Of a stretch of 64,000 nucleotides of DNA, positions 50,069 to 59,300 are shown in pieces. The notes under the pieces were generated by a model. The model did not search any database and was not told where the DNA came from. It saw only the letters and a program-made list of their open reading frames with translations. A program made the position numbers and the translations under genes. This stretch comes from Mycolicibacter virginiensis (GTDB lineage: Bacteria; Actinomycetota; Actinomycetes; Mycobacteriales; Mycobacteriaceae). The stretch is from assembly GCF_022374935.2 (NCBI RefSeq), contig NZ_CP092430.2:3162001-3226000 (forward strand), written 5' to 3'. How positions within the stretch are numbered: the first letter of the stretch is position 1; every line of letters begins with the position of its first letter.

Positions 50069-51716
50069 GGCGGGTTCACATGGTCGTCGCAACACTGCTG
50101 GTTAGTTGGCCAGTAGTAGATCACGCAGGCGCTCGGCTGGGGTATCCCAGCCGAGCGTTTTGCGTGGGCGGCTGTTGAGCTCTTGGGCGACGTGTTCGAG
50201 GTCTTCGGGTCCGTAGATGCTCAGGTCGGTTCCTTTGGGGAAGTACTGCCGCAGCAGTCCGTTGGTGTTCTCGTTGCTGCCACGCTGCCAGGGGCTGGCC
50301 GGATCGCAGAAATAGACGGCCATGTCGGTGGCCATGCTGAACTGCTTGTGCCCGGCCATCTCGGCGCCTTGGTCCCAGGTCAGTGACCCCCGCAGATGTG
50401 CCGGCAGGGTGCTCATAGTTGCGATCAGTGCATCGCGCACGGTCTCGGCGTCATGCCCGCCCGGTAGGTGCAGCAGCATCGTGTAGCGCGTCGTTCGCTC
50501 GACGAGGGTGCCGATCGCGGTCTGGTTCTTCTCCCCGGTGATCAGATCGCCTTCCCAATGCCCGGGGATCGCACGGTCTTCGACTTCGGCGGGGCGGTCG
50601 CTGATCATCACCATCGGGTCGGTGAACCGCTGATAGCGTTCGCCGTCTTTGCGGTGCGGTTTACGTCTCGTTCGTCCGGTCCGAAGTGCTTGCTGCACTT
50701 CTCGTTTCAAGCCACCTCGGGCCTGGAAGTAGAGGGCCTGGTAGATCGTTTCGTGGCTCACCCACATGCTCTCGTCGTCGGGATGATCCCGGCGCAGGCG
50801 GCGCGAGATCTGCTCCGGTGAGAGCTTGCGCGATAAGCCTTCCTCGACCGCCTCCCGCAGGACCGTGTTCACCACCAGTTTGGACCCCTTGGGCCGCGCC
50901 CGGGCCGCCACTGCCACACGATCGGCCTGATACGGCAGGTATCGGCCATCAATGCTGTGTCTGCGGACCTCCCGCGAGACGGTGGAGACGTTCTTGCCGA
51001 TCCGGTCGGCGATCGCCCGCAGCGAATCCCTCCCGAGCAGGCCCTCGGCGATCGCTACCCGATCCTCGATCGACAGATACCGGCCGTCAATCGCCGGCGG
51101 CCCGGTGTCATCGCAGGTCACACTGGTCACAGGCTGTTTGTAGACGGTGCCGTGGTTGTAGTCCACGACCCGGCCATCGGGATAGATCCGCGTGTTGTTG
51201 ACGTGGCGAATCCCCTGGCGCCAGTCCCGCGCGGTCCGTACGTTCACACCGACCTCACGAGCTGCCTGCGCGGTTGACCAGCCGGCCGCGAGCAGCTCCA
51301 TGCAACGACGTTTGGCCTCGTCCTTGCCCTTCGGCGGGATCTTCTCGGTGGTGACCAGACCCTCGACGACCAATATTCGACGCGCCACCGAATGCGATAC
51401 CCGACAGGCTTTTGCCGCCTGATTGATCGAGCCCGTCTTGTCGAATACGGCCACGATGATGTCCCGATCGGCAACCCCACGCTGATCACCACGCTTGCCA
51501 GGACCCCGGGCCTGCCCGGCCGGCCGGCCGATGGCCCGCAGAATCGCAAAGCACCGGTCACGGGACAGGCCGACCGCGACCGCAGCCTCCTTAACCGGAA
51601 CCCCAGCATCGACCAACTTCGCTAGCTGGTCACCGAACCGCGCACAGTCCTCCAAAAACGACATGGTCGCCGCAACCTCTCAATCGAGAGTGTTGCGACG
51701 ACCATGTGAACCCGCC
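50069..51716 (-). mobile_element. IS30-family insertion sequence, 1,648 bp
   Basis: Perfect 28-bp terminal inverted repeats begin GGCGGGTTCACATGG and end GCAACACT; they lie at 50069-50096 and 51689-51716. The target duplication is ACC (50066-50068 and 51717-51719). The one ORF is an intact transposase on the minus strand. The target is a terminator loop, a palindromic site of the kind IS30-type elements are known to prefer. Confidence 0.95.
50102..51664 (-). CDS. IS30-family transposase
   Basis: 520 residues, longer than classic IS30 (about 380) because of an N-terminal extension (about 1-170) with additional helix-turn-helix segments (VPVKEAAVAVGLSRDRCFAIL; SINQAAKACRVSHSVARRIL). The IS30 HTH is YLSIEDRVAIAEGLLGRDSLRAIADRIGKNVSTVSREVRRH. 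The DDE domain is IPGHWEGDLI, LTWDQGAEMAGH and PWQRGSNENTNGLLRQYFPKGTDL. No stops or frameshifts, so it is likely active. Confidence 0.95.
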   Translation of the reverse strand: MSFLEDCARFGDQLAKLVDAGVPVKEAAVAVGLSRDRCFAILRAIGRPAGQARGPGKRGDQRGVADRDIIVAVFDKTGSINQAAKACRVSHSVARRILVVEGLVTTEKIPPKGKDEAKRRCMELLAAGWSTAQAAREVGVNVRTARDWRQGIRHVNNTRIYPDGRVVDYNHGTVYKQPVTSVTCDDTGPPAIDGRYLSIEDRVAIAEGLLGRDSLRAIADRIGKNVSTVSREVRRHSIDGRYLPYQADRVAVAARARPKGSKLVVNTVLREAVEEGLSRKLSPEQISRRLRRDHPDDESMWVSHETIYQALYFQARGGLKREVQQALRTGRTRRKPHRKDGERYQRFTDPMVMISDRPAEVEDRAIPGHWEGDLITGEKNQTAIGTLVERTTRYTMLLHLPGGHDAETVRDALIATMSTLPAHLRGSLTWDQGAEMAGHKQFSMATDMAVYFCDPASPWQRGSNENTNGLLRQYFPKGTDLSIYGPEDLEHVAQELNSRPRKTLGWDTPAERLRDLLLAN

Positions 51717-51748
51717 ACCGCGAAGGGGGCCACTTTTGTGTTGCGCGG

Positions 51749-53413
51749 TCAGTGCAGCGGATGAGCAAGCAGCAACTCGCAGTTGCGATCCGCCACGGCG
51801 CCTAGCCGGGCATCCTTGCGGTGCAGATCGTTGTAGGACAGCTCGCGGTACAGGCTGGCCAGACCGGCGGGACTCAGATCGCTGGGGTCCGCGGTGAACG
51901 GCGCCTGGGCCTCGACCAGCGGGGTGAACAGACTCAGCGTGCCGTCGTGATTGTCGGTGACTTCGATGATCCTGGCCAGCTGCGGATAGTCGATGTGGCT
52001 GGCCGTGTTGATCTCCCAGAAGCTCTGCTTGGGAGTGGGACCCTTGTGCGGGATCATCTCGTTAGTGTGAGTGTGCCCATTCACCCATGCGATCACGTTC
52101 GGCCGCTCCAGCAGTGCCGCGACAAGCGATGCGCCCGTATAGAGCTTTTCGCCGGGATGATTCGGATCCGGCAGGCCAACATTCATAGTCCGTGAGGTGT
52201 GGTGGCTGAATAGGATCACCAACTGATCCCGGTGCGCGTCGATCTGCTCGAGGACGAACCGCAACTGACTTTCGTTGATCGAGCCGGCCGACAGGCCAAG
52301 GTCATTGGTGGTGTTCATCGCCACACCGAGGACACCGGGCGCCACTTGGAAGGTGTACCAGGTAGGCCCATCTGGATCGGTGAAACCATGCCCGACCGGT
52401 CCGGGGCCGGTGATGGCTGGCTCGAAGTGCCGACGAACGTACTGGCTCAACGTGAATGGCATGCGTCGCTGATCCACCGTTGCAGGCAAGAAGGGGCCGC
52501 CGGACTTGAGCTGCAGCAGGATCGGGACGAGCTGCGAGGGATCGGCGCACAGCGCCTTGGCGATGGCGATCGCCGAGGGATCGCTATGCGGCAGATCGAA
52601 TTTGATCGGCGAGGTGTACATCCAGTCCAGCAGACCGTTGGGAACGGTGCCCAGCAGCTGCTCGTCGTGGTTGCCCACCACCGAATACCAGGGCATGCGC
52701 AGACCCGGGCTGACATGCGCAGAAATCGCAGCGGACAGGAAGCCCGGAATCTGCTGAAATCCCTTGCCCTTGTAGCTGTCCCAATAGGGCGACTCGGCCA
52801 GCCAGTAATCCGACGAGCCATGCGCCTGCACGCCCTCATAGCGATCCGGCGCACCGGTGTTGGGGATGATCGACCCTCCCGACATCACCGTCAGAAACCA
52901 GTCCAGTTCGATCAGCTCTTTGTTGTCGGTGTTGTCCCCGGTGGAGACCAAGCAATCGAATGGCCGTCCGGTGAACGGCCCGCCGGGAAGCGCGTTGAGC
53001 TGCTTCACCAGCGAGACCGCCCCCTGCGTGGTCAGTGTCTCGTGCGGCCGGTAGGCCGACGAGACAAACGGATGGACGAACTCGAATCGGGCCGGACTCT
53101 GCGCGTCGGTGAGGTGCAGATCGGTGACCTGGACGAACGCCGTCAACGCGGTGCGGGCCATCTCGCGCGCGGGGCCCGCGGTGGCCAGCTCCTGGCGGAT
53201 GTACAACGGCCATCCACTGCCGGCGACCAGCGGCCGATAGCCACCCGCTTGGGCCATGCCCGGCGTGCTGACCACATCCAAGGTGGTGCCGGTCGGATTC
53301 GACGCCAGCAACGCCGCCGGTTCGGCATGCGCCAAGCGGGAACCCAGGCCTGCGGCAGCGCCGGCGGCCACGGCCAGCCCGGCCTGAAGGAAACTACGAC
53401 GGGACAGGCTCAC
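51749..53413 (-). CDS. Tat-exported calcineurin-like metallophosphoesterase
   Basis: 554 residues. The N-terminus MSLSRRSFLQAGLAVAAGAA is a twin-arginine signal. The metallophosphoesterase blocks are seen in order: VTDLHLTD (Asp, His), STGDNTDN (Asp), VVGNHDEQ (Asn, His), FSHHTS and NGHTHTNE (His). The long form resembles an actinobacterial exported subfamily. The substrate is unknown. It is convergent with the 49002 gene and lies 13 bp from the terminator arm left by the IS. Confidence 0.88.
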   Translation of the reverse strand: MSLSRRSFLQAGLAVAAGAAAGLGSRLAHAEPAALLASNPTGTTLDVVSTPGMAQAGGYRPLVAGSGWPLYIRQELATAGPAREMARTALTAFVQVTDLHLTDAQSPARFEFVHPFVSSAYRPHETLTTQGAVSLVKQLNALPGGPFTGRPFDCLVSTGDNTDNKELIELDWFLTVMSGGSIIPNTGAPDRYEGVQAHGSSDYWLAESPYWDSYKGKGFQQIPGFLSAAISAHVSPGLRMPWYSVVGNHDEQLLGTVPNGLLDWMYTSPIKFDLPHSDPSAIAIAKALCADPSQLVPILLQLKSGGPFLPATVDQRRMPFTLSQYVRRHFEPAITGPGPVGHGFTDPDGPTWYTFQVAPGVLGVAMNTTNDLGLSAGSINESQLRFVLEQIDAHRDQLVILFSHHTSRTMNVGLPDPNHPGEKLYTGASLVAALLERPNVIAWVNGHTHTNEMIPHKGPTPKQSFWEINTASHIDYPQLARIIEVTDNHDGTLSLFTPLVEAQAPFTADPSDLSPAGLASLYRELSYNDLHRKDARLGAVADRNCELLLAHPLH

Positions 53414-53990
53414 TACACCGGCACCGGATTCATCCGCGGTCGCGGCACGATAAAGCGCATGACGCGAAACGCTATGAAATCACCAAGAAAACAGCCACGG
53501 GAGTAATGGTTTCGTCTCAGGTTTGTGGCCCGCCCGGCCCCTCCCCGTTTCCAACCGGTGATTAACTACCCGCAAGGTAGACCGAACCGACCGGCCCCGT
53601 AGGGCGGTGGCGGGCACTCCTCGGCCACAGGCGGCAAGCAGCGATTCAGGCGGCGTCAGCCTGGCCCTGACGGCTTCCCCATCGCCGCTTCGGCGGAGGG
53701 CGCCGCCGGCCCACCGCGGACGCGCATAGGCTCCGACCAGCGCCCCACCGACCGTCCCCCGGCGCAATACTTTGGTCCACTAACCAAGTTCGTCGTTCCA
53801 TTTCAAGCTACCAAGTTTTTAAGAATTCTCTGTCAATCGCCTGACCGACATCGCGGTACGACGCGGTTGTCCAGGCAAAAGGTGGGACGACCTTGGATTT
53901 TGTTAGCGATCAGTTCGCTTGCACCTAACCTACTTTCAAGTAACCTTTCGTTCCCGTGGCAGTCGTCACGCCTACGTAACTAGGAGACCA
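53414..53990 (+). other. 577-bp intergenic region with the second conserved leader
   Basis: The first about 350 bp have no convincing gene. From ACTTTGGTCCACT (53769) on the sequence parallels the region before 49002, most strongly over the last 90 bp (TTGTTAGC, CAGTTC, TTGCACCTAA, TACTTTCAAGTA, TACGTAACTAGGAGACC). The promoter of the phosphoesterase gene should be at its left end, on the minus strand. Confidence 0.6.
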
Positions 53991-54454
53991 ATGCAACACC
54001 GTGCCCCCGCCCCGTGGGTCGCCGCAAGCGTCGCGCTCTTCGGAGCCGGTTCTGTGGCCGCCACGACGGCCGTCGCGCCCCTGCCCGCCCAGCCGGCCCT
54101 GCACTCCCATGCGGTGCAGCTGACGGCCAGCTGGGACGACGTCTTGCAGACCGCCGAGGCCAACGCCACCGACATCTGGAACCACTTCTCCGCGGCGCCG
54201 TTCGCGGGCCTGCAACAGCAACTGGCCAACCAGATCGGCTACATCCAGGGCCTGGCCGACGGCTCGCTGAGCTTCGCCGACGTCACCAAGGACATTCAAG
54301 ATCACTTGACTGCCCTGTTCGGCGCACCGGCGACCGAAGACACCGCAGCGGTCCCCGGTGCCCTGTTCGGGCCGTTCCTTCCCGAGGGCGGTGCCACCGA
54401 CACGCTGTACCAATCGCTGGATGACGTGGTGAAGGCCACCGACGGGCTGCTCGC
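53991..54454 (+). pseudogene. Secreted protein paralogue 2, 5' part (disrupted by transposon)
   Basis: Start ATG 53991 gives MQHRAPAPWVAASVALFGAG..., matching the signal peptide and leader of the 49002 gene. The mature part begins VQLTASWDDVLQTAEANATDIWNHFSAAPFAGLQQQLANQ. About 155 codons remain before the element starts after CTCGC (54450-54454). Read-through into the element adds about 104 unrelated residues to a stop at 54765-54767, so a truncated secreted product is possible. Confidence 0.9.
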
Positions 54455-54936
54455 TGTCCGTTGGCATCTGACGTGGGGCATTGTCACGGCATCTGAGGTA
54501 TCGGCGTGTCTTTGCCAATCTATCTGGGGTACTGCCCGTAGCCTCGACTCAGTGTGCGCTGCAACGGTGGCGGCATGGCCGCAGGTCACTCGACCTGGCG
54601 GACCCGGGCATACCCCCAACCGCCCAGCACACCGTTCCGACACGTCGGACAGCCGATCTCGCCGGCCAAAAGCCGGGACTCGACGCAGGCCAAATCAACC
54701 TCTACCGTCACCATCAGTGCCTGCGAGCACTACAGCGCGGCACCCAGCGAGCCGACAAAGACTTTAGCGGGGTGTCGCGCACCCATCAGTTACCTCGTCA
54801 CACTGATGGTGAACACGAGCCCAAGCAACCGGCAGATCCGGCCGACCGGCCTATCGGCAACCCCAGTGGCGAATCCCCACCCCGTGGTCGTCACCCAGAG
54901 AGACGGTCAACATCCGTTCTCGCTTGACCTGAGGCA
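54455..54936. repeat. Left-end repeated motif array of the transposon
   Basis: Motif ATCTGAGGYA or close variants occur at 54466-54475 (ATCTGACGTG), 54491-54500 (ATCTGAGGTA), 54522-54531 (ATCTGGGGTA) and 54927-54936 (ACCTGAGGCA). The second is preceded by ATTGTCAC (54480-54487), as in the right end. No credible gene is seen in 54540-54890; ORFs there have no recognisable domain. Confidence 0.6.
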
Positions 54937-55643
54937 CTGTTTGCTGCCTGACCAGCGGTTGAATTATCGCCGGCCGGTGTGGTTGCGGGTTCCCTGTCCT
55001 TGTGTCGGTGGGAGGCGAGGAAGTCGTCGACGATGCGTGTGCAGTCGTGGGCAGTCATGGTGCGCAGGCCGGTCATCCGCGCGAAGGCGAATGGCCCGAT
55101 GAGTTGGCACAGTACGAGTTCGACGTCGAAGTCGCCGAGTTCAGCGCGGGCTTCGGCGCTTTGCAGTATGGCGTCGAAGGGTTGTCGGTATTGGTCAATG
55201 ACTCGTGCGCGCAGGGCCCTAGGGGCGTGCTCGGTACTGGCGTGATCGGTGGTTGCGGTGGGGCCCAGGGCGAGCCAGGCCAGCGCGGTGACGTGCAGCG
55301 GGGCGTCGTCGAATAAGGCGGCCTGGCGGGTGAGCAGTTCGATGAGCCGTTCGCGCAGCGTTCCACTGGCGGGTGCAGGCGGGGTGACTTGGGGCAGTAG
55401 CCGCTCGAAGGTCGCTGCAAGCAGCTGCGACGAGCTGTTGAAATGACGGTAGAGGGTGGTGCGAGCCACCTTGGAGGCTTTGGTGACCGCATCAATGGTG
55501 ACGGCCTCAACGCCGCCGCTGGTGAGCAGTGCGGCCGCTGCGTCCAGTAGGCGATTGCGAGACCGGATCCGGCGGGGGTCGATGTCGTCATCGTCCTTGC
55601 TGTCATCGTGGCCGAACTGCAACCGGCTGCTCACCTCGCTCAC
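54891..55643 (-). CDS. TetR-family regulator of the transposon-borne transporter
   Basis: 250 residues from GTG 55643. The helix-turn-helix is RIRSRNRLLDAAAALLTSGGVEAVTIDAVTKASKVARTTLYRHFNSSSQLLAATFERLL. The C-terminal about 30 residues are low-complexity (DNSTAGQAANSASGQ). It is divergent from the DUF6188 and mmpL genes and probably represses them, as TetR genes do for many mmpL genes. Confidence 0.88.
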   Translation of the reverse strand: MSEVSSRLQFGHDDSKDDDDIDPRRIRSRNRLLDAAAALLTSGGVEAVTIDAVTKASKVARTTLYRHFNSSSQLLAATFERLLPQVTPPAPASGTLRERLIELLTRQAALFDDAPLHVTALAWLALGPTATTDHASTEHAPRALRARVIDQYRQPFDAILQSAEARAELGDFDVELVLCQLIGPFAFARMTGLRTMTAHDCTRIVDDFLASHRHKDREPATTPAGDNSTAGQAANSASGQARTDVDRLSG

Positions 55644-55783
55644 CTCGCTGCTTCCGGGTTTTTGGCCGGCGTTGCGCGCTTGGGCCGATTATGGCACCAA
55701 CGGTAGCCCAGCGAAACGGTTCGTCGCTGGCAGTGCCATCGTGTTCCGGATTGGCTCCGTGACACCCAGTGATTGCTACCGCT

Positions 55784-55799
55784 AGTAGTGTAGCGCTAC
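55784..55799. promoter_or_regulatory. Candidate TetR operator with palindrome
   Basis: AGTAGTGTAGCG (55784-55795) overlaps the perfect palindrome GTAGCGCTAC (55790-55799) in the divergent promoter between tetR and the DUF6188 gene. The near-identical AGTAGCGTAGCG occurs at 56358-56369 in front of mmpL. Confidence 0.5.
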
Positions 55800-55843
55800 C
55801 AATAGTACCATTTGTGCATCGCTCGACGGTTGATGGAGGCGCC

Positions 55844-56278
55844 ATGTACACCCAATGGATCCAAGCGTGCACTGTGCAGCGGGTGTCGCTGCGTGGCGGG
55901 CTGATGTTGGGCTTCGATGACGGCAATGAGGTGGTCATCTACAGTCCGCTGCTGCTTACGTTGCCCGCTGTCGGTGACTTTCCGATCGAGGCAGTGTTCA
56001 TCGACCCCGCCCGGGTCGCGACTCATGAGATCCCACTGCTGGACTTCGCCGGCGCGGTGTGCACGCAGGCATGGTGCGGTGATGGCGGTGCGCTGCACCT
56101 TGGCTTTTCGAGCGGACACGGCATCGACGTTGACGCCCATCCGGAGGTCACCGCCTGGGAGTTGTACGGCCGGCACCATGGCTACATGGCGTGCCTGCCG
56201 CAAGGGCGGGTCCGGGTGGTCCGCTATGACGTCCCCGAGGCCTACGACTCCGAGGTAGATCTCGCCGCACGTCGTTAA
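55844..56278 (+). CDS. DUF6188-like small protein
   Basis: 144 residues from ATG 55844, with GGAGG seven bases upstream. It has GGLMLGFDDGNEVVIYSP and ALHLGFSSGHGIDVDAHPEVTAWELYG, the features of DUF6188 proteins in mycobacteria. No signal peptide or membrane segment. The function is unknown; it travels with tetR and mmpL, so it could sense or assist the transporter. Confidence 0.72.
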   Translation: MYTQWIQACTVQRVSLRGGLMLGFDDGNEVVIYSPLLLTLPAVGDFPIEAVFIDPARVATHEIPLLDFAGAVCTQAWCGDGGALHLGFSSGHGIDVDAHPEVTAWELYGRHHGYMACLPQGRVRVVRYDVPEAYDSEVDLAARR

Positions 56279-56357
56279 TGGTTCATTCCGCAATGGCCTA
56301 CGCCGGGCCGCGCGTGGGGCCCGGAATAGCACCCGTTTCGACCACTGTGGCACTATG

Positions 56358-56369
56358 AGTAGCGTAGCG
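56358..56369 (+). promoter_or_regulatory. Second TetR operator-like sequence upstream of mmpL
   Basis: AGTAGCGTAGCG, 11 of 12 bases identical to 55784-55795, 20 bp before the mmpL start. This suggests that the same regulator controls mmpL separately. Confidence 0.45.
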
Positions 56370-56388
56370 ATATCGAAAGTTTCGTTTG

Positions 56389-59300
56389 ATGGGGGGTGGG
56401 GTGATCGACGGCGATCGGGACTTCTCGGGTACCACAGCGACACTGCCGAAACGGACTGGCGGTTCGGCCCCTGCGGCCGCTTCCAGCGAGTACAGCGTGC
56501 GATTGGCCGCCCTGGCCGGGTTCACGGTGCGACACAAGGCGCTGGTGATGGGGGCATGGGTCGGCGTTGCGCTCGTGCTGGCGCTGCTGTTTCCTCAGCT
56601 GGAGACGGTGGTGCGGCAGCAGTCGGTAAATCTGCTCCCCGGCGATGTCCCGTCGTTTCAAACGGTGGACCGCATGAGCGCGGCGTTCAGCGAACAGGGT
56701 TCCAAAACGATGGTGTTCGTGGCGATGGAAGACCCCGCCGGGTTAACCCCCGCGGTGCGGCAGCACTACGAGCAGCTCGTGGCGCGGCTCAGCGCCAACA
56801 CCGATCACGTCCTGCTGGTTGAAGACTTGCTGGCCGACCCTGTCACCGCGGCCCACGCGGTCAGCAACGATCACCAAGCTTGGTATCTGCCGGTGGGTGT
56901 GGCTGGCACCCTGGGTGACCCCACCGCGGCCGCCTCCGTGCAGGCGGTGCGCGATATCGCCGCTGGGGTGTTCGCCGGCACGTCGACCACAGCGTATGTG
57001 ACGGGGCCGACGGCGACCTTCAGTGACATGATCGCCTCTGCCGAGCATGACCTGCTGCTGATTTCGATCGCGACTGCCGGCTTGATCGCGCTGATCCTGC
57101 TGATCGTGTACCGGTCGGTATTCACCGCGCTGCTGCCGCTGCTGGTGATCGCAGTGAGCCTGGCCGTTGGGCGCGGTGTGCTATCGGTACTGGGCGAGCT
57201 GGGCATGCCTGTCTCGCAGTTCACCGTGGCGTTTATGACCGCGATCCTGCTGGGTGCAGGCACCGATTACACCGTATTCTTGATCAGCCGCTATCACGAG
57301 CAGCGGCGCACACACGTGCCCGCCGACCAGGCCGTTATCCACGCTACCGCCAGCATCGGTCGGGTGATCCTGGCCTCGGCGGCCACCGTCGCGTTCGCGT
57401 TTTTGGCTATGGTGTTCGCCCGCCTGAGTGTGTTCGCCGCGCTCGGCCCTTCGTGTGCGGTCGCAGTGCTGATCGGATTCGCAGCCACCGTCACACTGCT
57501 GCCGCCGGTGCTGGCGCTCGCGTCCAAACACGGCATCGGCGAACCCAAATCCGATCGCACCCGCCGGTACTGGAACAGCGTCGCGGTCGCGGTGGTCCGG
57601 CGCCCCGGCCGGTTATTGATCACCAGCCTGGTCATATTACTGCCCTTGGCAGGAGTCGCAGCGACAATGAAAATCAGCTACGACGACCGCAAAGGCCAGC
57701 CCGCCAGCACCGCGAGCAACCAGGGCTACCAGCTGCTGGACCACCACTTCGGCAAAGATATCGTCATCCCTGAATTCCTGGTGGTGGAAAGCCCCACCGA
57801 CATGCGCACCGGTAAGGGGCTGGCAGACCTCGACGAAATGGCCTCCCGCATCTCCCAGATCCCCGGCGTCACCAAAGTCTCCGGGATCACCCGGCCCACC
57901 GGAGAGCGCCTCGAACAGGCCCGACTCTCGTGGCAGAACGGCCAGATCGGTGACAAGTTGGCTGGCGCCGTCGCCGACGGCAACGAACGCAAGGACGACC
58001 TCACCAAGCTCACCGACGGCGCCGACCAACTCGCCAGCGGGCTCGCACAGCTTGACACCACCCTGCGCAGGGCTTTGACACCACTGACCGGGATACTGGC
58101 TCAAGCTCAGTCCGCGGGCGCTCAGGCCCAGCAGTTCCGACCGTTGCTCCAACAGCTTTCAGCGACCGCCCCGGCCATCGACCACGCAATCCAATCCGGC
58201 CCCGGGCTGCGACCTTTGGCGGAACAAGCCCAAAGCGCCATCACAATCCTCGACCCCCTCGCCGCCGCCCTCAACACCTCCCCGTGGTGCCTCACCACGC
58301 CGCAATGCGCCCAGATCCGTGATCAGGTTCAGATTCTGGTGAGCTTGCGCGACAGCGGATTCTTCACCGAGGTCGCCGACCTCGGTGACCACTACAACCC
58401 CACCAGCAACGCCACCGTGGCTGGCGCCCTCACCGATGTCCAAAACGCGGTGACCGGCCTGGACAAGGCCTTCGGAGCCCTCGGTGATCCCACTGATCTG
58501 GCCGGCAACATAGGTCGACTCCAAGACGGCATCAGTCGACTCGCCTCGGGCGCCCAAGCACTGGCAACCGGCGTGCACACCTTGGCCGACAGCAACATCG
58601 AACTGCTGTCCGGGATGAGCCAGATCGCCACCCAACTGCAGAACTCGGCTCGCGCCAGCGCCTCCTCAGACTCTGCCAGCGGCTTCTACCTGCCCGCCAA
58701 CGTCTTCGAGAACCGCCGATTCGCCGATGTGGCGAAACAATTCCTGTCAGCCGACGGCAAAGCCGCACGCTTCGCCATCGAATCGACACCCGACCCCTAC
58801 AGTGGCGCAGCAATCCGCCTGGCGCACGAGATCGTCGACGTTGCCAACGCGGCGCGCCCCAACACATCACTGGCAGACGTCACCGTCTCGGTTGCCGGGT
58901 TCCCCGCCGTCAACTCCGACATCCAACGGCTGCTGCGGGCGGACTTCGCCCAACTGGCCATCGCCACCCTGCTCATTGTCGGCCTCATCCTCGTGGTGTT
59001 GCTGCGCGCCGTGCTGGCCCCGCTGTACCTGCTGGGCACCGTCGTGTTGAACTACCTGGCCTCACTCGGCATCGGCGTCCTGATCTTCCAATGGGGACTC
59101 AACTACGAAATCGCCTGGCCGGTGCCGCTGTTGGCATTCATCATCCTGGTAGCAGTCGGCGCCGACTACAACATGCTGCTCGTCTCACGGCTGCGCGAAG
59201 AATCCGGACCCAACATCCGCGTCGGCGTACTACGCACCGTCGCCAACACCGGCTCCGTCATCACCTCAGCCGGCCTGATCTTCGCCGCCAGCATGTTCGG

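Larger units (their letters stand above)
50052..51735 (+). terminator. Intrinsic terminator split by the IS30-family element
   Basis: AAGTGGCCCCCTTC (50052-50065) and GAAGGGGGCCACTT (51722-51735, then TT) are perfect 14-bp arms. Without the insertion and one ACC copy the loop would be ACCGC. It would terminate the 49002 gene and the convergent phosphoesterase gene. The arms are now about 1.65 kb apart. Confidence 0.88.

Noticed and set aside
54481..54890. ORFs in the left part of the transposon (147 and 182 codons)
   Set aside because: They are Arg/Pro-rich, overlap one another, lack ribosome sites and show no transposase or other motif.
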